Shown in pieces: positions 23,340 through 37,400 of a stretch of 64,000 bases of DNA (positions are counted from its first letter, which is position 1; each line of letters opens with the position of its first letter). The stretch is from Istiophorus platypterus (Eukaryota; Chordata; Actinopteri; Istiophoriformes; Istiophoridae): positions 13,103,884-13,167,883 of the forward strand of contig CM029131.1 of NCBI GenBank assembly GCA_016859345.1, written 5' to 3'. Position numbers and translations under genes: made by a program. The notes below the pieces were generated by a model that was not told the DNA's origin, made no database searches, and saw only the letters and a list, made by a program, of their open reading frames with translations.

Positions 23340-23552
23340 TCCGATGATTGACAGCCCCTCCTGGCCAATCGTGTGCAGAGGGGCGTACTCGGCGCGGTGT
23401 GAAAGGTAGGTTGTGTCCCGCTGAGGAGAAGCCCGTTACTCGACCGAGGAGACCGACGCTCGCATCGGAGTCACGGCGCTTCTGCTCCCCACGCCCCGCT
23501 CCGTTTACACAGCACTTGCCCCCATCAGACTAGTCTCCTCCACGGGATTGAG
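23340..23552 (+). promoter_or_regulatory. gls: gls promoter and 5'UTR
   Basis: CpG-rich sequence directly upstream of the gls ATG. It has a CCAAT box at 23364-23368 (CTGGCCAATCG) and no TATA box. The reading frame before ATG stays open for some codons but has no upstream ATG in frame, so 23553 is the start. The transcription start is not defined; about 23420-23500 is likely. Confidence 0.5.
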
Positions 23553-23833
23553 ATGTTACATTTTCGGTCAACGGCAGCGCTCAAGGAGTTGTTCCAAACC
23601 CAGCTGAAGCGCCCGTTGACGGGGAGAGTGGGCGCGAAAGCGGCGCCGGCGACCGCAGCCTGCTTCAGCGCCGCCGCCGCCGCCGCCGCCTCGAATGGGG
23701 GGTCGCCGGGCAGAGGGAGGGCGTTTGCCGGGTGGAGAGCCCCGCAGCACCCCGCCAGGAAGCACGCCGTGAGGGGCTTCTGCTCCAAGGGCGACGGACA
23801 CAATGAAGCCGCCAAGGACTCCTCGGCGGAGAA
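23553..23833 (+). CDS. gls: gls exon 1: mitochondrial targeting sequence and linker
   Basis: Encodes 93 codons plus two bases of Lys. It starts MLHFRSTAALKELFQTQLKR, with no acidic residue until residue 12. Many Arg/Lys residues and RKHAVRGFCSKG look like a processing site for mitochondrial import. A GCC run (23667-23690) encodes a poly-alanine stretch. Exon 1 is the least conserved part of GLS and is shorter than in mammals, which accounts for most of the length difference. Donor GAGAA/GTGAGT. Confidence 0.9.
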
Positions 23834-25157
23834 GTGAGTAACGCTGGCCCCGGTCTGTGGGCAGATGTTAGCCGCTAGCTCCGCTGTAGGCCGAACTCCA
23901 TAGGAAAAAAAACGAAAATTTAACACAGCGATAATCGGCGATGGAAGACCGTGAAGGCGCCTGGGACTAATTCCACAGAGTTTATTTATTCATTGAAACG
24001 AGCCAATACTTAAAAACAGAATGGATGCCGAATTAATGGCAGGCTCCCAATATTACTGTCATAATCCACGTCTTCATTTGTGTTGTATATCTCACGTTTA
24101 TGAGCTAATCTGGAATTGTGGGTTTTAGGGATGTAATTTGGCACCGAGCGTCTACGAGCACATCGCGCAGGGTGGACTAGCTGCTAACACAGATGCCGTT
24201 CAGATGGAACCGGCTGATCGGCCAGCAAGGCCGGTGGCCGGCGGGGGCTGTAGCTGGGGCTTGCCGGGTGGTCGGGGCAGTAGCGGAGAGTACAGCCCGG
24301 TGTTAGCCGTTAGCAGCCGGGGAGTGATGGCTAAGTAGCTTTAAGGGTAGCGAGGTCCATTATCGGACAGCACACGCTGGTTCAGACCAGATTTCGCCCT
24401 CGAAGCATCGCTGTAGCCTCGTTCACCGCTTCGTGAGGCGAGGGTTTTATTTACCGAGACCAGCCGGAGCCACGGCTTTCACCCACAAGCCCAGCACGTC
24501 AAACCGCCGAGGCATTAGACCGGGATCGAGTCCGCTGGTCTCTGACGTTCACATCACAACAACCGTAACGCACGACACCTGTGTCAGCCTCGCTCGATGC
24601 GCCGCGGCGGCGGCGAGCGTCCGGTCAATGTCCAATGAAGGTCAGTCACTGTTGAGTCCAGGAATGCGGCCAACACTTGTTTTGCTATTGACTTTAATAT
24701 GTTGATCAATAATTATCGCGTTGTCCATGAGATATTGAAACTATGGCAAGTCTGTCAGAGGCCTCCACAGGCCAGACATTTTTACTTAGTGTGACCCGCA
24801 GTCAATCAAACCCCTGGAGTTTTCTGTTTATTATAATAAGCGTGAAACAGCGTGACGCGACTCTTTTATATTTGTGAGAATGAAGCCAAAGAAAGTGTTT
24901 TAATATGTTATGTTGTTTTATTTATCAACCAAAACAAGACATTTCTGAGAATAATGATGCATAAAGACACAAACAGTGACACAGCTTTGTGAACTTGTTA
25001 GTGTCCTTTGACCAAGTATTACATTGTCTTGGGCTGTGATCATTTTCAGTGCTGATCGTAGGACCTGCTTGATCACAGGTAAAATATGGATTAAAAAAAA
25101 AATCAGATTTGAGATCACAGTTTTCAAGATTCTTGAGAACATATGAACATTCTCGCG

Positions 25158-25188
<31 letters not shown>

Positions 25189-28100
25189 GATTGCATCACG
25201 TTTTCCTCATGAAGATGGAAAACGGTATGATCATAGCTGAAATGTGAGGCCAATATCAGCTGTGCAGAGCCAGGGTACCCGCCTCTCACAACGTAATGTA
25301 AACATTATATTCCATGATGTATGATCTGATGTGACAGCGCAGATGAAGGACGCCTTCGACCTCGATCAGAATCCTTTTTTGGCTCCCAACTGTATCATAC
25401 GTCAACCTTTTTTAGGTCTCAAACAAGAGCAGAGGCATTTTTATTCATTCCTGTTAAGTTGCAAAGCAATTTATGATTTATTTTCCCTTTTTTATTTCAC
25501 CGGGACCCACACATTGGTTTCTCACATCTTCCCCGTCCTCCTGCCTGCAGATCCATCACATGGCAGTGGCTGTGGTGAAACACAGCTCTGTCCTTTGTTT
25601 TGGCGGCTTTAGGGAGAAAAGGGAGCGCTAGGTTTGATGTCATGTCAAAAAGAGCCCGTAGAGTTGTGTGAGTTAAGTTTGCGATTCAAGCTTGCGTGAT
25701 CCTAGTTAGATAAGGCTGTAGTTAAGTGTGTCCAGCTGTGGTGGTAATTTAACAGTGAGTGCTGACAGAGAAGTGAGGGTGAGGGGGGAGCTCTCGCGGT
25801 GATGGACTGGAATGCGGGCTGAAAGCATTTGATGGCCGAAAGAGCCACAACGTCACCACAGGTTGATAACGCGACCCTGTTTCCGCCTAAAACCCCTCGA
25901 CATCAGCTGAGGCACTGATCCGCTCTGCTGGTTCAGCGCGTCGCCTTTCACAGCAAAGTGCTGCATCATGTTCAACAGCCGACGGGCTGCAGCCGTACAA
26001 CAGTGGTCATGTGCCGTGATGAAGTTCACATACAATGACAAATAAAAGTCACTTTACCCTGAAACAGCAGAGAGTTAGAGACGATTAGCATTTGTGATGC
26101 TGGAACAAGCCAGTATGACTACGATTACAACAAAAACCTGTTGTAAGTTAACAAAATCTGTGATAACAAACTGATAAGTTGATCCTGACCTAGATGCTTT
26201 ACCACGAGTTGACACATTTTGATTCTTACAGCAACTCACAGTCATTTTTCCTTGTCAGATAACCTGCTGTTTGTTTTCTTGTTTTGTTTTTAATCATCAG
26301 AAAATAGTGGAAAATGACTGTTACAGTTTTTCAGAGTGGCATCCTCAGGTTGTTTACATTAGATATCCAGTTATCATCACACAAGACCAAGAAAGGAGAC
26401 ACACAATCTTACTCTTGAGAAGCTGGGACCAGGGAGCATTTAGGAAGTAATTTATTATTGAAATGGTTGCACACTAATTTCCTGTCCATCGACTGTTAGA
26501 TAAGTCTATTACAGTGGCGGTTTGGTTGTGAGAGTGTTTGGTTGCCACCTTTTCTTAAAACCAATGTCTGACGTGTAATGATGAGATTATTGTCAGTATT
26601 TTAGATGGCGTTTGATGCTGTGTTAGTCTTAACTTTAGCCATTAAAGAACAGAGAGTCAGAGTAAGAGGATCCTGCTTTTCAGACCTTGATTCCCACTGA
26701 CAAGCTGAAGTGTCTTCACTCTGCTGTAGCAGTCGTGCCAGTTTTTGTGGCAGTAAACAAAATAATGTGTTTATCTTATTAGTGAAAATAAATATATTAA
26801 ATTTTCCCAGATGCATGAGCTTGGAAAATTAAGTCCACACATTATATTTTCTTCCTTTTAACATTTAAATCAGCTGTGATACCAACCAACGCATCAGTCT
26901 GTGTCCTCACCTCACCGGGGTTTCCATGGAAATAAAATGACTCATTGTCCCTGCGGGTCAAACTTGCCCCATTTGTTTCCATTCACGGACAATTTTCTTA
27001 AGCTGCTGACCATGTTTAGGTCGTCGTTCACCTCGATGACTGGTTATCATCAGCATCTCCTTTTGGCAAGTTTCGGTTTCGGTGAAACTTCTAGGGCCGT
27101 GGTCGACCAAGGAAGGTCTTGGTCGATCACGGCTGAAAATGAGCTAATTCAGTCGCGGTGCATTGAGAGCGCTCTAGCTTGTGTTCTGATTAGCCTGAAT
27201 GAGTCATAAACAAACTTAAAAAGCTATTATTTGCAGAATATTAAGTAATTTTAACCTAAATATTTTATACTGATAACATTCCCCAAATTTATGTTCAAAC
27301 CTCTGCAGATGATCTAGAATGTGGCAGCACATCTGGTTCCCAACCGGCCCCAAATCAGCACATGCCCCCTCAGTTCAGATTGCTCCACTGGCTTCCAGTT
27401 GCTGCCCCACAACACGTTTAAAAGCCCTTACACTCGCCGACAAAACAGCAACCAAATCTGCTGCCTCCTACCTGAACTCACACATTCAGGCTCTACATGA
27501 AAGACACCTGACACAACCACCACGACAGCAGTGGAATGGGTCACCAGACTCCGTTCGATCTGCAGTATCCCCCTCATTCTTTAAGAAAAGACTAGAGGCC
27601 CGGCTCTTTACCCAACACCTACACTTAGTTATGCATCCCGTGCACTCTTAGCTTTGCTTCACGGCACTTTACTCATGTTGTTCTGTGCCGACTAGACCCT
27701 TGCTGGTGTTGTTTCAATTCTCAGATGTATGTCCCTTTGGATAAAAGATTCTGTCAAATTAAAATTAGAATAGTAGAAAACAGAACTATAACCACTGGTC
27801 CCAGCACAAGAACTATCAAGGAAAATACACTCAAAGCCTCAGGTGTTAACACGAGTGTTGACAGAGCAGCTTACTGTTTTTAGATGGTCAGCCGTGTTGG
27901 CTGTTGAGTTGCGATTTGCAAAGTGCTTGTGCACACTTTAATCTCCTTTTGTTGGTCCATTTTAACAAAACGCAGGCACACTAACGACCTTTTTTGATTT
28001 GGTGTCAATTAGTTTCACTAATCGCTCCTTGTGAAAGTAACGCCGGCCATTGTCTGACCAATCGATCGACCGGTCAACCTCGAGGATGAAAGCACCAGAA

Positions 28101-31100
28101 GCTACAGCTTGTTCTCGTGTTAAATACTAGACGCTGGTGTCTCAGAAATCGCCATTTCCGCTTACATTAGCTGGGGCTGTATTTCAGGGTGAATCGCAGC
28201 GAGTGAGATTCAGTGTCTCTTCTGAAGAACACTGCAATACGTCAGTTCTTGGAAGCCGGTTTAAAAAGGTCATCTGATCCTGTGATTCCCGAGGTTATCG
28301 AGGAGTTAAAACACAAAAACTTCAGGGACAATTTAAGCAATAAGAAACACTGTTTTATCAATGCTGGATATGTGATGTTACTACTAACAATCAGCCAACT
28401 GACAGAGTTGATGATTCATTTGTCATGTTTATCAAGATTAAAAAAAACAAACATTCACTGATTCCAGCTTCTCCAATGTGAGCATCGGCTGTCTTCTGCT
28501 TTATATCATGAATTATTTAAATTATTTAGATTGAGAGTTGTTAATAAGTAATTAAAAAAATCTCTTTTGTTTCTCTGGAATTGTGATAGAATTTTTCCCT
28601 ATTTTCTGACCTTATTCACTGATTGCTTAAAAACAATAAGTGGCAGATTAATCGATTATGAAAATAATTGTTAGCTGCAGCCCTACAGAGAAGATAGAAT
28701 GAACTTTATTGATCTGACATAGGGAAAATTTAGATGTAGATAAGCAACTTTGTATAAGTACAGTATTATATAAGACATGAAGATAAATAAAACATACTAA
28801 AGTCTTAATGAAAACAATTGTCACAAATAAGGAGGAGAGACAAGAATGTTGAAACGAAAAAAAGGGGAGGGAATGAAATTGGGTCATGGAAGAAGTGTCT
28901 TGAGCCTGCAGATAGCAGCAGAGTAGTCAGCTCACTGATGCTGTGATTTGCATCTTTACTATATTGGGACATTTTATAGACTAAACTATGACTCAATCCC
29001 CCCCCAAAAAAATCAGATGAACTCATAATGAAAACAAGCGCTGGTGGCATCGTGGCCTCATCCATAATCAGACAGGCAAATAACAGACTCACTAGGTTTT
29101 AACGCCAGACGTAAAGAAACCCCAAGGTCAGACGTCGGGGAATAGATGTTGTATATAATCTTAACAGCAGGGGGGGTGAATTCTCATAGGCCCAGGCATC
29201 ATTCAGGCTCCACTCCAGTCTGGTTATGAGGGTCCCGAGGCTGTGCCCTGGCTAATAAGGGGTTAAAAATGTTTGCAACGCAGCAGTGGAGCTTATTCCG
29301 CCCACATCCTTTCTCCACGGTTTTTTCTCCCGCTTGCTGGCGCACTGCCCAGCAGTTGTCAGGGCCTAAAGGAGCGGATGAGTCACGCGCACGGATTGAT
29401 TGGTGCAGCGCCGCCTCTTGACGCCGCCGGTCCAGCGTCTGCCTCCGCCACGCGCCAACCCACCAAGACATCCGTGAGCCGATGAAGCCGGGGCCCATCA
29501 ATCAGGCGGGAAAAGACCCTACAGATGGCTTGGTCCGGACGCTCGTCCTCACGTGTGGACGTGAGCGTCCCCGGCAGCAACTTAAAATGACATAATCTAT
29601 ATCGGGCTGAGGGGCAGGTCTGTGGGAAGACTTTGGGTCTGGTTCAAGGGGAAGTAAAAATCACAGGCAGTAGAGTGTTATTTATTTTTATATATTTTAT
29701 CAACACTCTGCATTTTCAATTTCCTGTCATTGTTCATTTTTAATTAAAAGGAATTGGAAGCAAATTCCAAAGCTTTGTTTTGCATTATTAACACTTTTAA
29801 ACTCAACTTCTGTATGTTTGACTGAAAATTAAAAAAGAAAGTGTAAATTTCAAACTAAAGTACAAGGCCTGCAACTAACAGTTGTTTACATAATTATTTA
29901 ATCTGCATATTATTATGTTCAGGCTGTAAAATATCGGAAAATGGAGAAACGAGCCCATCACATCCATCACATCCTACCGGGGTCCCAGGTGTCTTCGGAC
30001 ATTTTGTTTCGACCAAAACCAAAAGATATTTCAGTTTACTGTGACATAAAAAAAGAGAGTAACAACAAATCAGCGCCCTGGAGAAAGAAGGTCGCCGATT
30101 AATTTTCCGTAAATATCACTAGAGTTCACACCGATTCTGAGCTGGGTTCAGCTGAGACCCTGCTTGGAACCGGCAGTTTCTCTGGGACGCTGAAAAGAAG
30201 TTTCATGGAAAAGTCTGCTGATAGACAAAAGTCTTTCATTTATTGATTCTTCCCACCGAAGCTCTAGACTGTTTCATCTTTCACTCTGTGAGTTTACAGC
30301 ATATTAGAGCTTAACTGATAAACGAGGCAGGCAGATAGAATATATTTTTTTTCAATGTTTCTAAGCTGCCGCACGCTGTTTTCACCTTCTGGAGAAACTG
30401 TGTTGAGACGCAGCTGACCTTTTTAAAAAAAAAAAAAGGGGGGGGGCGAGTGAGGGAGGGAGCAGACCAGAGCGCTAATGAGACCAGCTGAGGTAGATTA
30501 ATAAGGCGATCCCAGCCCGTCCAGATGTTCTCACATCCACCTCTAACCTGCTGGTGATGATGCTCCCGGAGGTGAGATCTCTCACAGGCCTCATTAACTA
30601 ACCAGGATGTTTCTCACAGCCTCTCGTTTCATACCAGCGCCGAGTCTCGTCTTCACTTTTAACCATCGTAGTTCACCAGAGTCGCTGCGTTTCAAGTGTT
30701 GTCGGCGTTTGCGGCCTTCAACTCCTAGAGAGAGCTCAGCTTCCCCTTCACTTCAGTGTTCCTGCAGCAGCTCTGAATAATAATTAATACCAAGGCAGGG
30801 GTTTATTTTTAGACACAGGCCGGTGTAACACACCACACTCTGAAAAATGCATAATAGGATTCTTTGTTTCTTTTAAAATAATGTGATTTTTGTCAGGTTC
30901 ATGGGGCACATTCACGATTCCAGTGCCTTTCTCGATTTCCTCATCACTTTATGTTCTGACAGCAGCTATGAATCATGCCAGTGTTCATCTTTTATGAATA
31001 TCTGCAGACCTGTGCACATTTTGTATGTACTTTGTATGTGTGTTTCTCAGTATTAGATTAATGCTTATTTTCACGATGGTCTGTTGATCTGTTGCTGATG

Positions 31101-31375
31101 TGTACTGTAAATGCCATTGTCACAGTTACTAATTCAGTGTTATTCCCTCTTCACACTCTCTCCCTGTTGTTGATCTGCTTGCTTTGCATTTGTAAGTATG
31201 TTTCTATTTTTTTCTTTTCTTTTCTGTTCTTCAGTAGAAGTAGAGGTTTTCTGCGGAAAGCCGACAACCGCTTTTACCTTGAAATTACCTCACTTCCTCC
31301 CATCGGCTGTGCTTGAATCCCCTCTCCTCTACCTCACCCCCATCCACCCCCTCACCCCCACCCCTCCCACACACT

Positions 31376-31435
<60 letters not shown>

Positions 31436-34400
31436 TTCTGATGTGTACCCCCCCCGGCAGGCATCAGCCGTCCGTTAATGAGGTCAGAGATGGGCCACGC
31501 CAACAAGCAATCAAAGGACTCGACAACAGGCTCATACAGATGGCATGAGAATTGTTTTTAGTTTTGAAGCTGTGTTCCATGCATGTTGAAAAGTCAGGAA
31601 TTCTGACTTTCTCCCTGGAAAAAGTGGGACGATCCCTTTTTGAAGTCAGAATTTCAAAGTACGAGACACGATTCCTCTGAGACATAATGTGCATTATTCT
31701 TCTAAATGTTCGAACAAAATCCCAGATCCTTTTAAAAATGACCGGTTGTTTCCTGGGTTTTCAAAAAGAGCCCAGTAATTGCAGCTGCAATCAGAATCAC
31801 TCTGGATTTCTGGCTTCAGACTTTAAGTGGAACTTATAAATCTGTTAATTATGATACAGAGAACGGTCTCAGTCAGAACCAAGACATGGCCCCGGGGCCT
31901 CCTCTGCAGTTTTCTGCAGCAGTGATGCTCAGGAATAAGGTGGATCCTTCATTTCCACTTCCTCCCCCTTTGTTAGTTTAGTGCAAGTGGGTGAGAATAG
32001 AAGTAGAGCCCGACCAGTATTGACCAGCAATTTCAATATTTGACAGTGTAAAGAAAAAAAACAACCTTTTAGTACCTTTTTATAAAACCTGTTAGACAAC
32101 AGATTTTTTTGATAAAGTTTCTCAGAATTAGGGCTTTTGTAACCAGGCCATTTTCCAGTTGAAAAATAAACCAGTCATTTCTGGTAATGAAGAATCTTTA
32201 CTATTATTTTTTCTGGTCACTGTCTACACTGATTTGATAGACCTGAGATAAGTTCCACTCATCTCAAAATGACCCAATTTATCTTTAATTCTTCTGCTGA
32301 TTTATTTAAAATTATGCAGAAACATTTTAAAATTTGATTCATGGCCTTAATTTGACATTTCTCCGAAGGTGTTGGTGTCCATAAGCAAATTTTTTTTTTT
32401 TCCTGATGGCTCGCTGCTGCTGAGTAAACCAGAGGAAACCCAGTTAGTGCTGGGTCTGAAACTAAAAAACTGGTAGATTCCTGCTCTCGTGTCTCCGAGG
32501 GTCCAAAAATCGGCTTTAATTTCTGGTCGGCTAATGAGAGGAGCCACCTGCCAAAGGAGGTTTTATCCTCAGACACCCTCTCCTAGCACGCAGGCCGATG
32601 GCCCATGATGCATTGCAGGCCATCGTCAGCCCGGGCATCCAGAGCTTTGCGCAAATCCAATTTGCCGTTGATATGAATCATAGCAGAGAACCTGCTGTGA
32701 GCTGGCCGCCCTGTCTGCCTCCTAACACGCTACTAACTTTCCTCCCAGAGGCGACTTGGTGTGGGAACGCTGCCTAGAATACCAGCCAGCCCATAATACT
32801 GGAAGATAAAATCCATCAGCCGCCGCAGTCATGAAGTTTATTTGTTATTGTACCAGCAAATTACAGGATTATAGCAGCACAGAGAATGTGGCGAATACGC
32901 AGGAGAAATACGTTTGAAATATGAGTCTGGGCTTAAGTAAAGTCTGATGCTCAGCACAACGAGGGGTAGAAAACTGAAAATTATACACATGTCATATGTC
33001 GGAGGGGGTTTATTTTTAGCGAAGCTGTAGAGTAATCCCGTCAGAGACTGTACCGTCATTCATTGGGAGCCTGGTGGTAGCCTCCCAGCCACCGGACTAC
33101 ATGTTGTCCACACGCCCTTGGCGCTGGCGAGCTTTGGCAGCGGTTGAGGCCCAGTCGTCACCATTCACAGATTGTGCTTTTATTACGGCAGAGTTGCAAC
33201 GATGCTTCACCCTCGCAGACAGCAGGGGTGAGGGTGCCTTCGAGGCTATGTGGTTTTCTTCATTTTCTGTTGCTGTTTGCTGCGAAATATCAGTTGTTTT
33301 TTTTTCTTCTGGTCTGTGTTCGCTGCTGCTGCTGCCACCTCACTGTTCCCAGGATTTATCCAAAATATCACTGGAGGAATGAAGTCTAATAAAACTAAAT
33401 GCAAAATTCCCAACGATAAATTCCTCATCTTCCTCATCCTGGCTGGTATTCTAGTGAAGCACACGATTAACAGTTTGCATTGCAGTGGCCTTACGGCAGC
33501 TGATTAACCTCTGGAAAAGTCTTAAGCTGAAACTAAAAACTGGCCTAAATAACTGTAAGTCTCGCAGAGCAGAGACCCGGCAGCATTGTTTTCGGCGTCA
33601 TGTGGTGCTGTAAAAATCTTTTCCATAGGTTATGATGCTGTGGCAAGGCTAGTGTGAGGTAGTATTTCCCAGTCCAGTATTACAGTTACTACTCACTGCT
33701 TCTCCTTGCAGTCAAACCAGCTTTTTGTCCTCCCTCCGCTACAGCTCCTTCTCCCCTGGTCTCTACCTCAGAGGGCCTCACCATGGAGTTACTCTTCTCA
33801 CTTTTTCGTCGGTTTCTTTCCTATTTTTTCTTTCTTGCAGGAGAAGGAAGGCAGGCATCCTGCCCAGTCTGGAGGACCTGCTCTTCTACACCATCGCGGA
33901 GGGCCAAGAGAAAATCCCTGCACACAAATTCACCACAGTGAGTTATGTCTGAAGCATTGGCACCTTACAGAGACTCTGAGAGGAGAATAACTGCTTTAAT
34001 AACAGATATTAGGCAGAAAAGAGGCACAATATCCTGTACACATTATTAAGAAAGAACAAAACAGATTAAGATGAAGATTACTAGCAAACTGTTTTGATTT
34101 ATTACACCTTCCATCCACAAGTTTCTAGGTCTGGTAGGAGTTTGAAACCACTGACTACATATATCAAGAAGTTTTATGCATGTATACACAGTAAATACAC
34201 CAAGTGTAGAAGGTGGGAAAATGTAAAAGACATGGTGTCATTTTCAGGGCTTGAAAAGTTTTGAAGTTTTACGGAAGTTTTGGAAACACATGTGGTACCT
34301 TGTTAAAAAGTAATTGGGGTTAGATAATACAAAATATGTAAATGAAAACAATGAAATATGGTTAACATTCTGCAGTAAAAATGCAAATTTACAAAGCTTT

Positions 34401-37400
34401 AAAGTCATCAAACATGAGTTAGGTCAGAAAAAAACATAGGAACATAGAAAAAAAACAGGAAAAACGATTCAAATTACTTATTTCTGCAAGATTTAGAAAT
34501 TTAACCCATAAAAGGACTTTTATGATTTATTGCAGGTAAACAAAAATGGGCATCATAAGTAAACTGTCAACAGATTTGCAGTGAATCAGCCTTGTCCCAG
34601 TATTGATCGCTCCCTGGCTGAGTTACGAGCAGGATGAGTCCTCATGTTCAGCTCTTCAGGTGCCTCGGTTCACGGCTCGTGGCCTTATTGATTTGTTGAG
34701 ACAATCTTCATCGCCTTGTCACCCCACCCCTCATCCCCCACAGGCGCTTAAAGCCACAGGGCTTCGCACAGGAGATCCCCGGCTGAAGGAATGTATGGAG
34801 ATGCTGAAGGTGACCTTGAAGACGACCTCTGACGGAGCTCTGGACAGACACCTCTTCAAAAAGTAGGTCCTCTTTTTTTTCTTTTAAATCAAGGCTTTAT
34901 TTATGTGACCAGAGAGAATGAATTCTTATGATTTTGACTCAGCCCAATCTTATAGTTTCAATTTTCATGGATAAATTTTTGCATGAAACACTTGAAAAAG
35001 AAAAGGCCTCACTGGCAATACAGGAGTGTCATGAATAAAAGTGTTCTGTATTAATGGAAGATCCAGATGTGCAGCTTGATTTGAGAGCCACAGGTGAGGT
35101 CAGGTAGTTAAGGTGAGAAACGCTACACTGCTTTCAAGAAAGGACAGGATCTTTCAGATAAAAAATACAGAGCAGCATAAAATGAGTGGCTTTAAGGACG
35201 TGGTCAACAGGTATAATGACTCTTGGAAATTGGCTCGCAATGCATAATGTCCCGCTTCCTGTTCCGCCTTTATTATCGGCATCAGTCCTTCATTGAGGTC
35301 TGAGATGGGAATTATTAATGCTGGTCAGAGTCCTCTGTGCTTTGCCTCGTCACTTATTCATCACCTCTCAGTTTGCACATCATCAACGTCTCGTTGAGGA
35401 TTTTCATCCAGCTGGATTCACACGAGAACAGGACTGCTGGGTGAAAAACAGGGACGACGGTAGAATTTATCACAACTCCAGGAAGCGTTTAGAAATGAGA
35501 ACGCAGCACATCTGTCACACAGCATATCGTATTTGAAAATTAGGTTCTTGTCATAATCGGTAAATTGAAACGTAAGGTTTTTTTTGTAATCGATAAATCT
35601 TGGGATTGTTTTTCTTCTGTGAAAACAATCACAGTTTCCTGCAGGTCGAGGTGATGGCATCAGATGTGTTGCGTGATTCAGTAAACGGTTCAAAAACCAG
35701 AGATGTTCATTGTGCTTTAATGTGGAGACAAGAAAAAGTCTCATATTTGAGAAGCTGAAAATATTAAAATATTTCTGCTACAAAAATAACTGAAACGATG
35801 AATCAAGAACTTTTTTGTCAAGCTGCTGTAAAACCGCAACTTAGAAAAAAAACAAGGATGGATGTTGAATAGAATAACATTACCCCAGACCCCCCAACCC
35901 TACCCAACCCTACCCTACCCTACCCTGTTGGCACCGCTGCTGAATGACCCCCCCCCCCCCCCCAAAAAAAAAGCAACGATGCTGAGACTAGAGTGGATGG
36001 GATGACAGCTTGGGAAATGGTGGCGTGGTGAGTCAGGGCATATGACGGCTCACTGGGGGGGGGATTCGCCGAACAGCCCCCAGCGCGCCGTTGCTCCTGG
36101 CTGGAGTCCATCACATCCGGCTTATTTATAGAGCTCGGCCTCACAGAGGGAAGCATGTGAGCGGGCGGGGGAATGTAGCGTGTGCTTTCTCTGCAGGGAT
36201 CTCATGCTATAGGGATTAGGTAGGGTTTGATGCAGTGAGATAGCTGAGCTGCAAATCTCTGCACTGCCAGAGAGGCACAGCTTCTACCTCACCACTCTAT
36301 TATTTGGAGGTGTGTGTTTACTATATGTGGCCTTAATCTCCCAAATAAAAAGGATCGGGATAGATTCTGGAGGCAGCAGCGACATTTTCTGTGGGTTTTT
36401 TTGTTTTTAATCGACAAACCAGGGGAAAAAAATTATCCCGGAAAAACCACAGCGGCTGCAATGAGCAGCAAAACAGGCTCAGAACAGACTTCAGTTAAGC
36501 ACAGGTGCAGAAATCCCGTGAAGGGGCTGATCCAGCTGAGCTCGCTGAGCTCGTTCAGAGAAGTCACCAGGAGGTTTGACACTGAGCCAGCGAAGCAAAC
36601 GGTTTCCCAAAAGACAACACAACTCATTAGAGGAGATTTAGGTCCAGTAAAGGACGCCTCACAGTGGCCGAGTGTATGTAGATGATTGGACCGGTTAAAC
36701 TAGCAGAAGATGGAGGAAGCCAGTGGGATGGTTGGTTTCCTTCAAACATTTAAGACAATATTAAGAAAATAAATGACATTAAGAAAAGCTATACCACTTT
36801 TTGCCAACAGGGGACCCAAATGCCAAAAGTGCATTGGCCATCCCCATTTTGCAGGTGTAATGTTTTCAAGCTTGAGGAATCCTTTGCATGTTTGAAATTT
36901 AGTGACTGTGTCTTTGCTTTATAAATGAACAATAAAAAGAATTTAAAAAGAGACATTCCCCGGGGGAGTAGAGCTCCTGTCAGTCATGTTTGCAGATGGA
37001 CCAGAGGCCTGAACCGTTGCCTCCTCCTCTGTCTTAGATGTGTCCAGAGCAACATCGTTCTGCTCACCCAGGCCTTCAGGAAGAAGTTTGTCATCCCGGA
37101 CTTCCAGCCCTTCTGCGCCCACATTGATGACCTCTACGAAAACGCCAAAAACCTGTCCGGAGGGCAGGTGAGTAAGGGCCGCGTCTGAAGTAAACAAACA
37201 AAAAAAAATACAGTCTGAAATCGTTAAAATCCCTGCACATTCATTCATTTGCAACGGGGGGAAATCTGCTGCCTCAGCAGCAGGATGACGCAGGTTTCAC
37301 ACTGGGAGAGAGAAGAGAGCAGCTTTCAGTTTTTCCAGCCAGACTGCAGATTTAGACCGAGCATAATCTACATGTGTTACCATCAGTCAGTAAATGCAGC

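Larger units (their letters stand above)
18271..23340. other. nab1-gls intergenic region
   Basis: No supported gene. From left to right: degenerate GC-containing repeat (18720-19085) with words such as GGGCCAACATTCAGCCACATTCAG; a fragment at about 19507-19550 resembling a widespread teleost repeat (CAAGGTGCCTTTGAGCAAGGCAG); a TC tract and CA microsatellite (19876-19971); AT-rich DNA (20400-21890); a CpG-rich block (22440-22700); AT-rich DNA up to the gls promoter. Confidence 0.6.
23834..33840 (+). other. gls: gls intron 1 (10.0 kb)
   Basis: No coding exon seen. It contains a (TTA)n run (25160-25188), a SINE-like copy (26230-26440), an L2-like LINE 3' end (27300-27765), two further SINE-like copies (28480-28687, 29868-30120) and a long CA microsatellite (31379-31432). 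Unique, moderately GC segments near 30450-30610 and 32590-32830 could be conserved regulatory DNA. Confidence 0.6.

Noticed and set aside
35893..35926. Telomere-like CCCTA repeats
   Set aside because: The unit is five bases and imperfect. The vertebrate telomere is CCCTAA. It is treated as a simple repeat.
36314..36685. 123-codon frame in gls intron 3
   Set aside because: There is no homology and no acceptor/donor pair. The flanking gls exons join in frame without it.
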